Source: Bacillota bacterium (GTDB lineage: Bacteria; Bacillota; Clostridia; Tissierellales; Tissierellaceae). From it: a stretch of DNA of 64,000 nt. Shown here piece by piece: positions 1 through 8,343 of this stretch. Location of the stretch: contig JAEWGC010000037.1 in the NCBI GenBank assembly GCA_023388495.1, positions 248,001-312,000 on the forward strand, written 5' to 3'. The first letter of the stretch is position 1. Every line of letters begins with the position of its first letter. The translations under genes were made by a program, and so were the position numbers. Under the pieces are notes generated by a model. The model did not search any database. It saw nothing but the letters and a program-made list of their open reading frames with translations, and was not told the DNA's origin.

Positions 1-608
1 AAAAATTAAGGGGAGCAGATAAGATAATTATAGATTTACGGAATAATGATGGTGGCAGTATGATTAATATAGAAAAATGGTATGAAGGTTTTACTGGAAC
101 AAAACTTAGAAAAGATATAATTGAATCGGGACTATATACAAATACTAGTATTACTCTGTCTAAAGATAAATTTGAATCTAAGGAAAACGAGCCAGACGAT
201 GTAAAGAATAACTGTATAAAAAAAATTGCTAGTTATGAATATAAAAAATACTATCCAGGATGGAGCCCTATAGAATATGAGGATTATATACCAATAAAAA
301 ATAAAACAAATATATTTATATTAGTTGACAAAAACACAGCCTCCGCAGCAGAATTTTTAACCTATTATCTAAAAAAATTAGACAATATAACTGTAATTGG
401 AACTAATACAAATGGCTGTATGTTAACAGGAAATTGTAATCCTAGCCGTTTACCAAATTCTAATATACCACTTTATATATCACATAAAATATATTTAAAT
501 AAGGATTTCACTAATATTGATGGTTTAGGATTATTTCCAGACCTATGGGTAAAGCCAGAACAGGCTTTAGATAGGATAGTTAAATATATAAAAAAAGATA
601 ATATTTAA
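1..608 (+). CDS. S41-family peptidase, C-terminal part (gene starts before the window)
   Basis: The reading frame is open from base 3, so the 5' part is missing; 201 residues are visible. The piece begins with the S41 hallmark IIDLRNNDGG. It later has NTASAAEF, where the Ser fits the catalytic Ser of the TSPc/tail-specific protease fold. The downstream segment that usually reads GExTxGK is GTNTNGCM here, so the usual catalytic Lys is absent. It may therefore belong to the IRBP/nisin-resistance-like branch of S41, or be inactive. S41 enzymes act outside the membrane on C-terminal tails of proteins. Without the N-terminus a signal peptide or PDZ domain cannot be judged. Confidence 0.75.
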   Translation, partial: KLRGADKIIIDLRNNDGGSMINIEKWYEGFTGTKLRKDIIESGLYTNTSITLSKDKFESKENEPDDVKNNCIKKIASYEYKKYYPGWSPIEYEDYIPIKNKTNIFILVDKNTASAAEFLTYYLKKLDNITVIGTNTNGCMLTGNCNPSRLPNSNIPLYISHKIYLNKDFTNIDGLGLFPDLWVKPEQALDRIVKYIKKDNI

Positions 609-640
609 AGGTACCTAAGCTATTAATAGTTTAGGTACCT
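609..640. terminator. Hairpin between convergent genes
   Basis: Perfect 10-bp arms AGGTACCTAA (609-618) and TTAGGTACCT (631-640). The loop itself contains the palindrome CTATTAATAG, so the stem can extend. It lies directly after the stop of the S41 gene and just before the end of the convergent minus-strand gene. No strong T-run follows on either side. Confidence 0.6.
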
Positions 641-645
641 CTTCC

Positions 646-939
646 TTATCTTCTAATCTTTTCTGCCATAGGATCTGATAACACTTCATATCCTCCCATA
701 CTGGCTGCCGTTATCATCAATGCATTGACAATTGAAACTAGTATTCCTTGAATTCCACTAGCATCCCTTGCAAATACAAAGGTAAGTACTAAAGCCACAA
801 GAAACGCATATAGTCTTACTGATGAATCTCCAAATCTTCTTTTTACAATTGATTTAGTAAATTGAACAATAATGGTTACTGCCGTTGTTAAACCTACGAA
901 GGTTCTTAAGATATCCGCACTCATAAAATCATTGAACAT
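646..939 (-). CDS. Small three-helix membrane protein, holin-like in shape
   Basis: 97 residues with hydrophobic segments at about 10-28, 43-60 and 64-82, joined by a basic loop (KSIVKRRFGD), and a short charged C-terminus ending RR. The size and topology resemble phage-type holins and small clostridial membrane proteins, but no signature motif is visible and no lysin gene is nearby. It lies upstream of nothing obviously phage-related; its downstream neighbour is the convergent S41 gene. Function unknown. Confidence 0.55.
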   Translation of the reverse strand: MFNDFMSADILRTFVGLTTAVTIIVQFTKSIVKRRFGDSSVRLYAFLVALVLTFVFARDASGIQGILVSIVNALMITAASMGGYEVLSDPMAEKIRR

Positions 940-1002
940 TAGGCTCCCCCCTATTTATATCCTTATATGATTTTATGATTATATTAGAGGGGGTATTCCA
1001 CA

Positions 1003-1344
1003 TTAATCTCTCATACCATAGATTTTTCCAATCGGTAGAGTAAACATCAATCCTACACCTGGTTTTTTCATATCTCCTAATATTTCCTTAACAGCTTTAA
1101 CTGCATCCTCTAATACCTCATCATCTTCAATAACAGTAAATATAGTTTTATTATAAGGTCTAGAATCATCTAGTAAGTTTCTTAAGGCTCCAAGGAATGG
1201 CAAGTCCTTCCCTCCATTAGTTAGTGCACTTCCCATACCTTGACTATCCAGTATAGTAGCTCCCTTTACACCTACATCTACAAATGCATCTAAAATTTCA
1301 TCTAAATATTCAACCTCATTAAGGACTAAAAATAAAATATTCAT
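1003..1344 (-). CDS. P-II-like small regulatory protein
   Basis: 113 residues beginning MNILFLVLNEVEYLDEILDA, with the alpha/beta ferredoxin-like pattern of P-II (GlnB-type) proteins and a central segment GATILDSQGMGSAL resembling the start of a T-loop. It lacks the classical uridylylated Tyr motif, so it is not a standard GlnB/GlnK. It sits 22 bases downstream of the antiporter gene on the same strand, so the two are probably co-transcribed. Small P-II-like proteins beside transporters commonly control their activity by direct binding; here that role is inference from the gene pair. Confidence 0.6.
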   Translation of the reverse strand: MNILFLVLNEVEYLDEILDAFVDVGVKGATILDSQGMGSALTNGGKDLPFLGALRNLLDDSRPYNKTIFTVIEDDEVLEDAVKAVKEILGDMKKPGVGLMFTLPIGKIYGMRD

Positions 1345-1366
1345 ATAATCACCTATCCTTTCTCCT

Positions 1367-2584
1367 TTAGGCCGTTACTTCCTTTTTACTTCTTTTATTA
1401 GTCTTTTCCTTAATCATTCCATCTACTTCTCCTGCCTTTGTAATGGCAATCTTAGCTAATATAGGTCCTACTATTTCATATACCAATACGCTAAATAGTA
1501 TTACCGTAATTATAGAATCACTAAGATGAGGTAATTCTTTCCTAACTACCATGGATAGACCTATGGAAATCCCACCCTGAGTAAGTAAGCTCATACCTAA
1601 ATACTTAACTATTTTTTCCTCAGAGCCTACTGCCTTAGCACCTAAAGTTGCTCCTATATATTTACCCGATGCCCTAGCTATAATATATCCAATGCCTATT
1701 GCTCCTACTGTAAATAAAACTTTTGTATTTAAACTAGCTCCTGCAATAGTAAAAAATAATAGGTTAATTGGTGGAGTAAATTCACCAATTGCGTTGAATA
1801 CCCTGTTAGCATTTTGTTTTAAATTAACTAAAGTAGCTCCTACCATCATACATGTAAGTAAAGGAGAAACCTTAAAATAATTAGCAGCTCCAGTACCTAT
1901 AAGGATAAATCCTATAGTCATAATAAGTAATTCCTCATTATGCTTTGCCTTCTTTATTACATAGGTCATTATTATACCTATAACTAATCCCAAGAAAATA
2001 GAACCAGCTATCTCCAATAAGGGATTCAAAATAATCTGTATTATTGAATATTCAGCTACACCAGAAAACATCTTTGCCAATGATAGACAAATACCAAATA
2101 CCATAATCCCCACAGCATCATCAAGGGCTACTATTGGAAGAATAGTCTTAGTTAAAGGTCCATTTGCCCTTAACTCTCTAATAACCATTACAATACCTGC
2201 TGGTGCTGTTGCTGCTGACATACTAGCTATCATTAAACTAAACTCTATAGTTTGATTAAATATGAAATACATCACTGAGAAAACTACAGTAAATGCTCCT
2301 ACTACTTCTGCTACAGTTATTATTAGTACATCTTTCCCTACCTTCTTCATATCCTTTAATAAAAATTCATTTCCTATGGAAAAGGCAATAGCTGCTAAAG
2401 CCATTTCATTGATGATATTAAAGGACTCTATATCATTTGTATTCACTAAATTAATAAATGATGGTCCTATTAATAGCCCTGCTACTATGTATCCAGATAC
2501 ATTAGGAAGCTTAAAATAGTTAGCTACTCTTCCTCCTACAATCCCTACTAAAATTATTATGCCCAGCTTAAAAAGCAAATCCAA
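1367..2584 (-). CDS. CPA2-family cation:proton antiporter
   Basis: 405 residues, almost entirely hydrophobic with about 12 membrane segments. The paired aspartates in VALDDAVGIMVFG are the ion-binding DD motif of electrogenic CPA2 antiporters (NapA/KefB fold). The protein ends soon after the membrane domain, so there is no TrkA-N (RCK) nucleotide-binding domain; the adjacent P-II-like protein may take over its control. The start is a TTG preceded by AGGAGG at nine bases. The transported ion (Na+ or K+) cannot be read from the sequence. Confidence 0.85.
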   Translation of the reverse strand: MDLLFKLGIIILVGIVGGRVANYFKLPNVSGYIVAGLLIGPSFINLVNTNDIESFNIINEMALAAIAFSIGNEFLLKDMKKVGKDVLIITVAEVVGAFTVVFSVMYFIFNQTIEFSLMIASMSAATAPAGIVMVIRELRANGPLTKTILPIVALDDAVGIMVFGICLSLAKMFSGVAEYSIIQIILNPLLEIAGSIFLGLVIGIIMTYVIKKAKHNEELLIMTIGFILIGTGAANYFKVSPLLTCMMVGATLVNLKQNANRVFNAIGEFTPPINLLFFTIAGASLNTKVLFTVGAIGIGYIIARASGKYIGATLGAKAVGSEEKIVKYLGMSLLTQGGISIGLSMVVRKELPHLSDSIITVILFSVLVYEIVGPILAKIAITKAGEVDGMIKEKTNKRSKKEVTA

Positions 2585-2688
2585 CGAAACATTCCTCCTT
2601 ATCGTATTATTATGTAAACTCTTCCGAGATAATTAAATTTAAGTCCATACATTTTCAAATCGCACCCATACACATTATACATTATAAA

Positions 2689-2720
2689 AAAAGATAAGTA
2701 AACTCAGTTACTTATCTTTT
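2689..2720 (-). terminator. Rho-independent terminator after dapF
   Basis: Arms AAAAGATAAGTAA (2689-2701) and TTACTTATCTTTT (2708-2720) form a perfect stem. On the minus strand it is followed by a run of T, directly downstream of dapF. Confidence 0.85.
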
Positions 2721-2735
2721 CAATAAGAAAATCTT

Positions 2736-3569
2736 CTATATTAGAAGGTTCCCGCTAGCTATATGAATAGCATCACCTATCATATGGATTTTATAATCTT
2801 CACCAACTTCTACTAGTAAGCTACCTCCCTCAGTATTTACATTAACCCTATTACTAAGTTTATTTAATAAATTTGCTATAACCACAGAAGCACAAGAACC
2901 AGTACCACAGCCAAGAGTCCTACCTGCTCCCCTCTCCCAAGTATAAATATTTATATTATTTAAATCAATTATTTCTATGAAATTAACATTAGTTTTTCTA
3001 GGAAATAGTGGATGATTTTCTATCTTCTTTCCTAAATCATTTATATTAATTTTATCTATATCTTCTACAAAGATGACTACATGAGGAACCCCAACTAACA
3101 ACGCAGAAAATGTATAATCAATATCATCTATTGATATAATCTCTTCTATAATTTTTTCCTTATGTATTGTTACTGGAATCTCACTTCCTATAAATACAGG
3201 CTCTCCCATATCTACCTTAATTATATTTATCTTATCTAATTCATTAGTTTCCATAGTAATATATTTTATGCCTGCTAAGGTCTCTATGGACAGATTTTTA
3301 TTTTTGACTATACCATAATCATAAATGTATTTAGAGAAAGATCTGATGCCGTTACCACACATTTCTCCCTGTGACCCATCTGAATTATAATATAGCATCT
3401 TTATATCTGCTATATCACTTTTTTCACAGATCATAAACCCATCTGCACCAATACCAAAATGTCTATCACAAATCTTTAAAGCTAATTGATTATAATTCTT
3501 TTGAGGTTCTTCTATTCCGTTAAATAAGATAAAGTCGTTACCAGCTGCAACATATTTATCAAACTTCAT
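2736..3569 (-). CDS. dapF: Diaminopimelate epimerase
   Basis: Converts LL- to meso-diaminopimelate, the last step before lysine and the peptide cross-linker, in the cytoplasm. Both catalytic Cys motifs are present: GEMCGNGIR in the N-terminal half and TLGCGTGSCAS in the C-terminal half. At 277 residues it is full length. An ATG 18 bases further upstream is open, but the start at 3569 (MKFDKYVAAGNDF) has GGAGTG six bases before it and matches the family's usual N-terminus, so it is preferred. The gene stands alone with its own terminator. Confidence 0.95.
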   Translation of the reverse strand: MKFDKYVAAGNDFILFNGIEEPQKNYNQLALKICDRHFGIGADGFMICEKSDIADIKMLYYNSDGSQGEMCGNGIRSFSKYIYDYGIVKNKNLSIETLAGIKYITMETNELDKINIIKVDMGEPVFIGSEIPVTIHKEKIIEEIISIDDIDYTFSALLVGVPHVVIFVEDIDKININDLGKKIENHPLFPRKTNVNFIEIIDLNNINIYTWERGAGRTLGCGTGSCASVVIANLLNKLSNRVNVNTEGGSLLVEVGEDYKIHMIGDAIHIASGNLLI

Positions 3570-3636
3570 ATATATCACTCCGTTCATAGATGATGAATAT
3601 ATATAATGATATCATAATTTTCATATAGTAGCTATA

Positions 3637-4605
3637 TTAGTTATCCGAATCTTTAGGAAATACTAAAGTCTTAGCAAGCCCATCCACTCCTATTATTGTA
3701 TTTAGGAATATCTTTGTAGCATTTGATTCATATAAGCCCGGCTCATCTATTGATGAACTAAAATGAGTAAGTAATAGTTCTTCTACATTACCATCATTAG
3801 CTAATTTTGCCGCTTCAGTAAATGTCATATGCTTATTCTTTATAGCTTTTTCTAAATCCTCATTATCTCCATAGGTCCCCTCACAAACAAATAAATTACT
3901 TTCATTTATAAAATTTGGAATTGTCTCTATTGGCCTTGTATCTGTTATATAACTTAATTTTATTCCCTTACGTTCTTCTCCTAGAACCATATCTGGAGTA
4001 TATCCTTTCTCATTATATATTATAGTCTCCTGATCTTGGAGCCTTCCCCATATTTCTCTAGGAACCTGGTTTAATTCTGCCTTTTCTGGCTGAAACTTAG
4101 GTCTCCTTCTTATATAAAAACTATACCCCAAACATGGAGATGAATGATCCAGTTCTAAGTTAGAAAGGATGATGTCGCTATTAGAAGTCTCTTCACTACT
4201 GTCTTTTATCTCTATCCCCTTTGATAAGACATTTAAACCTATAGAACTCTCAGGATTCTCTATTATCCTTATAGTATAGGGAAGATATGATATGGATAGC
4301 ATAAGCCCATTTAATATATCTTTAATCCCCTTTGGTCCTACTATAGTAATTGGTTCAGTTCTATCACTATTTCCAATAGTTGAAAGAAGTCCTGGTAATC
4401 CAAAGATATGATCTCCATGGATATGAGTTATACAAATTAAATCAATAGATTTAAATCCAGTTTTAGATTTTCTCATGGATACTTGAGTCCCTTCTCCACA
4501 ATCTATAAGAATTTTTCTTCCCTTATAGCTTATAATCATAGAGGATAAAAATCTATTAGGCATAGGCATTCCTCCCCCACTCCCTAATAAAACTATATCA
4601 AGCAA
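3637..4605 (-). CDS. rnz: Ribonuclease Z (tRNase Z)
   Basis: Endonuclease that cuts the 3' trailer of tRNA precursors lacking CCA. It is a metallo-beta-lactamase fold protein of 322 residues with the zinc motif HIHGDH at residues 61-66, LIDCGEGTQ before it, the AxDxGxGT-like and TDTRP motifs, and the late HFSS motif. Start is TTG with GGAGAGG six bases upstream; an ATG at this place is not available. It runs in the same direction as dapF with a 67-base gap. Confidence 0.93.
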   Translation of the reverse strand: MLDIVLLGSGGGMPMPNRFLSSMIISYKGRKILIDCGEGTQVSMRKSKTGFKSIDLICITHIHGDHIFGLPGLLSTIGNSDRTEPITIVGPKGIKDILNGLMLSISYLPYTIRIIENPESSIGLNVLSKGIEIKDSSEETSNSDIILSNLELDHSSPCLGYSFYIRRRPKFQPEKAELNQVPREIWGRLQDQETIIYNEKGYTPDMVLGEERKGIKLSYITDTRPIETIPNFINESNLFVCEGTYGDNEDLEKAIKNKHMTFTEAAKLANDGNVEELLLTHFSSSIDEPGLYESNATKIFLNTIIGVDGLAKTLVFPKDSDN

Positions 4606-4741
4606 TATAAACCTCTCCTTTATCTTTTGAATAATGTTGATTATATATTAGTATATCCTATTTAGTTTTTAAAAAAATCCCCTAATATTTTTAGTTTCTG
4701 ATGTCTACACTACTCTTACTGTGTACTTAGTAATAGCTTGT

Positions 4742-5728
4742 CTAAGTATGACTTGTCTTTATTTGGTTGCCCCTTTTCTTAACTATAGCATTGAGGAATT
4801 TAACATATTGATTAGTCAAAGGTAAAAATATTAAAGCGCTCAATAAATTAAATAATGTATGAGAGTTCGCAATATATATAGATATATCTGCATTACCATG
4901 TAAATAATCTGTTGTAAATATTACTATTTTCATAAATAAAGGTAGCGTTATCCAAGTCAATACAACACCAAATACATTATAAAGGGTATGTGCCCATGCT
5001 GTTCTTCTAGCATTTATATTACCTGTCATACTAGCTAGCTGTGCTGTAAGGCAAGTACCTATATTATCTCCTAGCATTATACAAATTGCTGATTGTAAAT
5101 CTAAAAGTCCTGCTTGGCTTAAAATCATTACTAAACCAACGGTAGCAGCACTACTATGTACCATCGCAGTTACAACTATGCCTAAAATCACGCCAACTAC
5201 TGGAATTGATGCATATTCTATGAAAAATCTTTGTAATGGTTCACTTTGTTCCATATAAGGAATTCCACTATTCAATATTTTAAGTCCCAAAAACATCATT
5301 CCAAAGCCCATCATCGCCTGACCAAAGTTTTTTATTTTTTTATTCTTTACTACATTGCTAATTCCAAATCCTATACCTAATATAGGTAATGCTATATCTG
5401 TCAATTTAAGTTTAAAGCTGAACGCCATAAGCTGTGCAGTTATTGTAGTTCCAATATTAGCACCATAAATAATTCCCACAGCCTGAGGAAGCTTCATAAG
5501 TCCTGAATTAACAAAACCAACAGTCAACACTGTAATTGCTGTACTACTTTGAACTATGGCAGTTACCAAAATACCTACTATAAATGCACTCCAAACCTTG
5601 CCAGTTAATACTATTAGGATCTTCTTCATGGTCTCTCCAGAGGCCTTCTCAAGACCATCACCCATCATATCAACACCGTACATTAGTAAGGCTGTTCCAC
5701 CTATAAGCCCAAATATTAGCTCTTTCAT
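4742..5728 (-). CDS. Na/Pi symporter-family protein, short form
   Basis: 328 residues with the two inverted Na_Pi_cotrans repeats. The first repeat carries the QSST motif (VQSSTAITVL) with GANIGTTITAQ. The second carries HSSAAT with GDNIGTCLTAQ. The usual C-terminal PhoU-like cytoplasmic domain of bacterial NptA proteins is missing, and the protein ends shortly after the last membrane helix. It probably couples Na+ to phosphate uptake or export across the membrane. Ancestrally it followed the tRNA operon; the element at 5829 now separates them. Confidence 0.85.
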   Translation of the reverse strand: MKELIFGLIGGTALLMYGVDMMGDGLEKASGETMKKILIVLTGKVWSAFIVGILVTAIVQSSTAITVLTVGFVNSGLMKLPQAVGIIYGANIGTTITAQLMAFSFKLKLTDIALPILGIGFGISNVVKNKKIKNFGQAMMGFGMMFLGLKILNSGIPYMEQSEPLQRFFIEYASIPVVGVILGIVVTAMVHSSAATVGLVMILSQAGLLDLQSAICIMLGDNIGTCLTAQLASMTGNINARRTAWAHTLYNVFGVVLTWITLPLFMKIVIFTTDYLHGNADISIYIANSHTLFNLLSALIFLPLTNQYVKFLNAIVKKRGNQIKTSHT

Positions 5729-5784
5729 CTATTTACCTCCAATAAATACAATTATATTTATATTTATATTTATATTCATTAATT

Positions 5785-5834
5785 GCCAAAAATATTAGCC
5801 TTATATCATTAGATATAAGGCTAATATTTTTGGC
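5785..5834 (-). terminator. Terminator of the tRNA operon, now cut off from it
   Basis: Perfect 23-bp arms at 5785-5807 and 5812-5834 with a 4-base loop; arms begin GCCAAAAATATTAG. The right arm runs into the CCA end of the partial tRNA-Arg copy. In the uninterrupted chromosome this hairpin would directly follow tRNA-Arg, so it is the original terminator of the tRNA operon, left behind at the far end of the element. Confidence 0.8.
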
Positions 5835-5868
5835 ACACCAGAGAGGACTCGAACCCCCAACACCTTGA
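5829..5868. repeat. att core, left copy (3' part of tRNA-Arg)
   Basis: A 40-base exact repeat of 21685-21724. It spans from the 3' side of the anticodon stem through the T-arm to CCA of tRNA-Arg(UCG), on the minus strand, and has no 5' half of the tRNA beside it. This is the chromosomal 3' remnant left by integration. Confidence 0.95.
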
Positions 5869-5880
5869 ATTGAATTTTAC

Positions 5881-5910
5881 ATTTCTAATGTTTTCTAATG
5901 CTTTCTAAAA
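5881..5910. repeat. Three 10-bp direct repeats beside the left att core
   Basis: Three end-to-end 10-mers, ATTTCTAATG, TTTTCTAATG and CTTTCTAAAA, start 13 bases inside the left core. Ten-base phasing on one helix face is what arm-type integrase or excisionase sites look like. Assignment is inference. Confidence 0.5.
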
Positions 5911-5977
5911 CATAGATATTTCAACACTTACATTGCTTATATTTACTAAACCTTACTAAGTTAATTTATCCCTTACG

Positions 5978-5996
5978 GGTTAAAAAAGGGTTAAAT
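5978..5996 (+). repeat. 19-bp direct repeat, left copy
   Basis: GGTTAAAAAAGGGTTAAAT, identical to 21626-21644. One copy sits near each end of the element, so both are likely arm-type recombinase sites. The right copy is also part of a terminator hairpin. Confidence 0.6.
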
Positions 5997-6234
5997 TTTC
6001 ATTACTTAAATGGCTTATTTGCTACGGTGTAAATATAGTTATAATTATATATTATGGCAATAAAAAAGCAAGGCATATTTCAACCCTGCTTTAATGTATG
6101 TGTGACCTCCTAGTTGATATTTCTTTAAGTTATAATATAAATTACGATATAACTTATGGCTACAACTATAAAAACTCTTAAATCACCTTTTAAATGCTTG
6201 ATTTGTTATTTGCAATTTACTATCAAGCATTTAG
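5997..6234. other. Non-coding left end of the element
   Basis: No open frame with a ribosome binding site is visible. It holds an imperfect hairpin around 6065-6095 (AAAGCA / TGCTTT) and a perfect 11-bp inverted repeat TAAATGCTTGA (6191-6201) with TCAAGCATTTA (6223-6233). The second lies directly after the stop of the next minus-strand gene and is probably its terminator. Confidence 0.5.
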
Positions 6235-6444
6235 TTATTTTTCTTTATTCTCATAAAAGACAATATTCTTTGGATTTCCATTTAGATAATTTTCCAATCT
6301 ATTTTTATTTATATAATAGGTCCATTTTTCTTTGATCTTCCAGACTTCTCCAAAGTCTTTAAACTTTCCTTGCCTTAATGCTACCCTCAGTCCCATTGAA
6401 GAAATCCTTAGCACCTTAGCAGCTTCATTAACTGTTATTTCCAT
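6235..6444 (-). CDS. Small MerR/excisionase-type DNA-binding protein
   Basis: 69 residues. The N-terminus MEITVNEAAKVLRISSMGLR is a helix-turn-helix of the excisionase/MerR type (HTH_17-like). The following WKIKEKWTYYINKNRLENYL fits the wing and the last helix. It is the outermost gene on the attL side, a common place for excisionase (Xis), so a role in directing excision is plausible but not shown. One of six such proteins in the element. Confidence 0.65.
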   Translation of the reverse strand: MEITVNEAAKVLRISSMGLRVALRQGKFKDFGEVWKIKEKWTYYINKNRLENYLNGNPKNIVFYENKEK

Positions 6445-6562
6445 TAAATCACTCTTGTTCTGAAGGTGTTCCTATTTTGGTAATACCTTTACGATTTAAT
6501 TATGAATTTAAGAATAAAGTATTATTAAAGTATTTAGATAGGTAGACAAACACTATTATCTT

Positions 6563-6814
6563 CTACATTAAATCTTTTTTATTCCTATCTAACCATCTAT
6601 CGAGGTATTCTCTTTTATAGAGATAACTACTGCCATTTGGCACATATTCAATCTGTCCTATCCTAGTAAGTCTCAAAAGAGTATCATAACCTATTCTTAG
6701 ATATTCAGCTGCTTCCCTGGAATTAAATACATTTTGATTAAATCTATTTAGTCTAATTAATTCTGCTATATTCTTGTTTAATTCTATCAAGAGTTCTCTA
6801 TAATTCGCATCCAT
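6563..6814 (-). CDS. Excisionase-type helix-turn-helix protein
   Basis: 83 residues: an N-terminal helix (residues 1-28) then the HTH pattern SREAAEYLRIGYDTLLRLTRIGQIEYVPNG and an end YLDRWLDRNKK, typical for the HTH_17/excisionase fold. Its start overlaps the end of the preceding gene by 17 bases, so the two are translated together. Likely binds DNA near attL or an early promoter; target unknown. Confidence 0.7.
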   Translation of the reverse strand: MDANYRELLIELNKNIAELIRLNRFNQNVFNSREAAEYLRIGYDTLLRLTRIGQIEYVPNGSSYLYKREYLDRWLDRNKKDLM

Positions 6815-7016
6815 TTTTTACGACCTCCAACTCATTAATTTCTGATACACTAACCATATAATTTGCTAAATTCCTAAGTTCCTTCTTAATTTCTTCCGTA
6901 GTCAACTTCTTTAGAGCATTAATATAGTTATTCCATTGAATTTTATCTTCATCTGTTATTACTTCCATTATTAGACTAGTCAATTCGTCTAAATTACTAT
7001 TTATTGTACTATTCAT
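6798..7016 (-). CDS. Hypothetical small element protein
   Basis: 72 residues, mostly helical (LDELTSLIMEVITDEDKIQW, then LKKLTTEEIKKELRNLANYM), without a recognised motif. A GTG nine bases further upstream is open, but it lies inside the AGGAGG site; the ATG at 7016 has correct spacing and is preferred. It overlaps the next HTH gene and probably acts with it. Confidence 0.55.
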   Translation of the reverse strand: MNSTINSNLDELTSLIMEVITDEDKIQWNNYINALKKLTTEEIKKELRNLANYMVSVSEINELEVVKNGCEL

Positions 7017-7028
7017 ATCGTACACCTC

Positions 7029-7337
7029 CTACATAAACCTCATTGCACCAGCGAGCACATTCTTTATATATTCTTTCATTTCTGTATTTTCTCTTTCTAA
7101 AGCTATTATTCTTTCTTCTAGCTCCATCTTTTCCTTCTCTAGCCTTCTTCTCTCCAATGGAGAAAGCCTATCTAATTTAACTCCCTCTAACTCTAATATG
7201 TGATCCATTGAGAACCTAATAGAAGGAATTCCCTTAACTGGGGTTATAATTTTGTCACTTATCCATCTGTTTATTGTTGTAGTAGTAACCTGCCACCTTT
7301 CGGCTAAATCTTTTTTAGTAAGAAGTTTATCTTCCAT
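7029..7337 (-). CDS. HTH protein with C-terminal coiled coil
   Basis: 102 residues. Residues 5-50 form a helix-turn-helix of the excisionase type (LTKKDLAERWQVTTTTINRW, then IRFSMDHILELEG). Residues 60-95 are a heptad coiled coil (LERRRLEKEKMELEERIIAL), so it probably dimerises. Such two-part proteins occur among phage DNA-binding regulators. Located 13 bases before the next gene of the same operon. Confidence 0.65.
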   Translation of the reverse strand: MEDKLLTKKDLAERWQVTTTTINRWISDKIITPVKGIPSIRFSMDHILELEGVKLDRLSPLERRRLEKEKMELEERIIALERENTEMKEYIKNVLAGAMRFM

Positions 7338-7349
7338 CTTTAGTCCCTC

Positions 7350-7847
7350 CTATTTCACTATATTTCTTTTATTCCTCTGCGTTCTTCTCTTAACCCTTTC
7401 AGCTCTTACTCCTTTTAAATATCCAAGCATATAAATAGAACTATATTTATACCAAGTATCTTCTTGTCTGTAATCTAAAGAATCTAGTATTCTTTTTATT
7501 TGTTCATATGGTATATCTGATATTGTAGAGTTATCAACTATTTTGAAGATTAAATCTGCCATTTTCCCCATATTCCTTATGTGTTCACTATATCTTTTCG
7601 CATCTTCCTCTATTTCAAATCTTTTTTGCCCTACATAATAATAGATTGGTACTGGTTCCAATTTGTTTTTCTCTTCTGTATCTTTGATCATCTCATTCGC
7701 TAATATATTCTTTTCCTCTTGATATTTATTTAGATTTTCCTCGGTTGGTTCTATATCTTTTTCTATTAAATCTTTAATATTATATTGCCTTATCATTTCA
7801 TTCCAACCTTCTAATGTGTTTATATCTAATTTCTTAGCTTCTAACAT
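7350..7847 (-). CDS. Hypothetical element protein
   Basis: 165 residues, charged and helical, with a basic tail (GVRAERVKRRTQRNKRNIVK) that could bind nucleic acid. No known domain recognised. It has its own Shine-Dalgarno (GGAGGG) and runs into the HTH gene at 7029-7337 with a 12-base gap, so they form an operon. Confidence 0.55.
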   Translation of the reverse strand: MLEAKKLDINTLEGWNEMIRQYNIKDLIEKDIEPTEENLNKYQEEKNILANEMIKDTEEKNKLEPVPIYYYVGQKRFEIEEDAKRYSEHIRNMGKMADLIFKIVDNSTISDIPYEQIKRILDSLDYRQEDTWYKYSSIYMLGYLKGVRAERVKRRTQRNKRNIVK

Positions 7848-7975
7848 AATAAACCCTCCTTCAATTTTTTAGTTACTTGAACGAAGACCTTAACTATGAT
7901 AAAATACTTCATAGAAAGGTAACTCTTTCAAGTAAGATAGTCTCAGTGGTCGCCAAACTACATACAAGACTATCT

Positions 7976-8149
7976 TTATTTTTTTATCCATTCCATAACT
8001 GCTTCTCTCTCAATTCTAATGTTTTTCCCTACTTTAAATGATTTTAACTCTCCTGAGTCAATAGCTCTTCTTATTGTAGATTCACTAATCTTTAAAAAAT
8101 CAACTAATTCTTTAATTGTTACTATATCTGGTAAATTTTCTAATCCCAT
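7976..8149 (-). CDS. Excisionase-family HTH protein
   Basis: 57 residues: LPDIVTIKELVDFLKISEST is a classical HTH_17 start, followed by IRRAIDSGELKSFKVGKNIRI and a final EAVMEWIKK helix. This matches the DNA-binding excisionase family well. The ATG at 8149 has AGGAGG five bases before it, whereas the upstream ATG at 8167 overlaps the previous stop. It is the best Xis candidate in the element by family resemblance. Confidence 0.75.
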   Translation of the reverse strand: MGLENLPDIVTIKELVDFLKISESTIRRAIDSGELKSFKVGKNIRIEREAVMEWIKK

Positions 8150-8159
8150 TGTATTCCTC

Positions 8160-8330
8160 CTATCCATTCATTATTTCAATTACTTTAATTCTTTCTCTCT
8201 GGTATCTTATTCTTCCCTCTAACTCACTTATATAGGCTAATCTTTTCTTAGTTTTTGGTTGACTCTTAAGCTTTTCAATGCTCCTTTCAAATGAATTTAT
8301 TACTTCTTGAATCATTTCTATTTCTGTCAT
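8160..8330 (-). CDS. Small helical protein upstream of the HTH gene
   Basis: 56 residues, MTEIEMIQEVINSFERSIEK onward, highly charged and predicted to be one or two long helices. GGAGGTG precedes the ATG by seven bases. Its last codons overlap the region of the next gene's ribosome binding site, a sign of translational coupling. Function unknown. Confidence 0.6.
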   Translation of the reverse strand: MTEIEMIQEVINSFERSIEKLKSQPKTKKRLAYISELEGRIRYQRERIKVIEIMNG

Positions 8331-8343
8331 TTATTAACACCTC

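Noticed and set aside
646..939. Firm call as phage holin
   Set aside because: Only size and helices agree; no endolysin or phage context.
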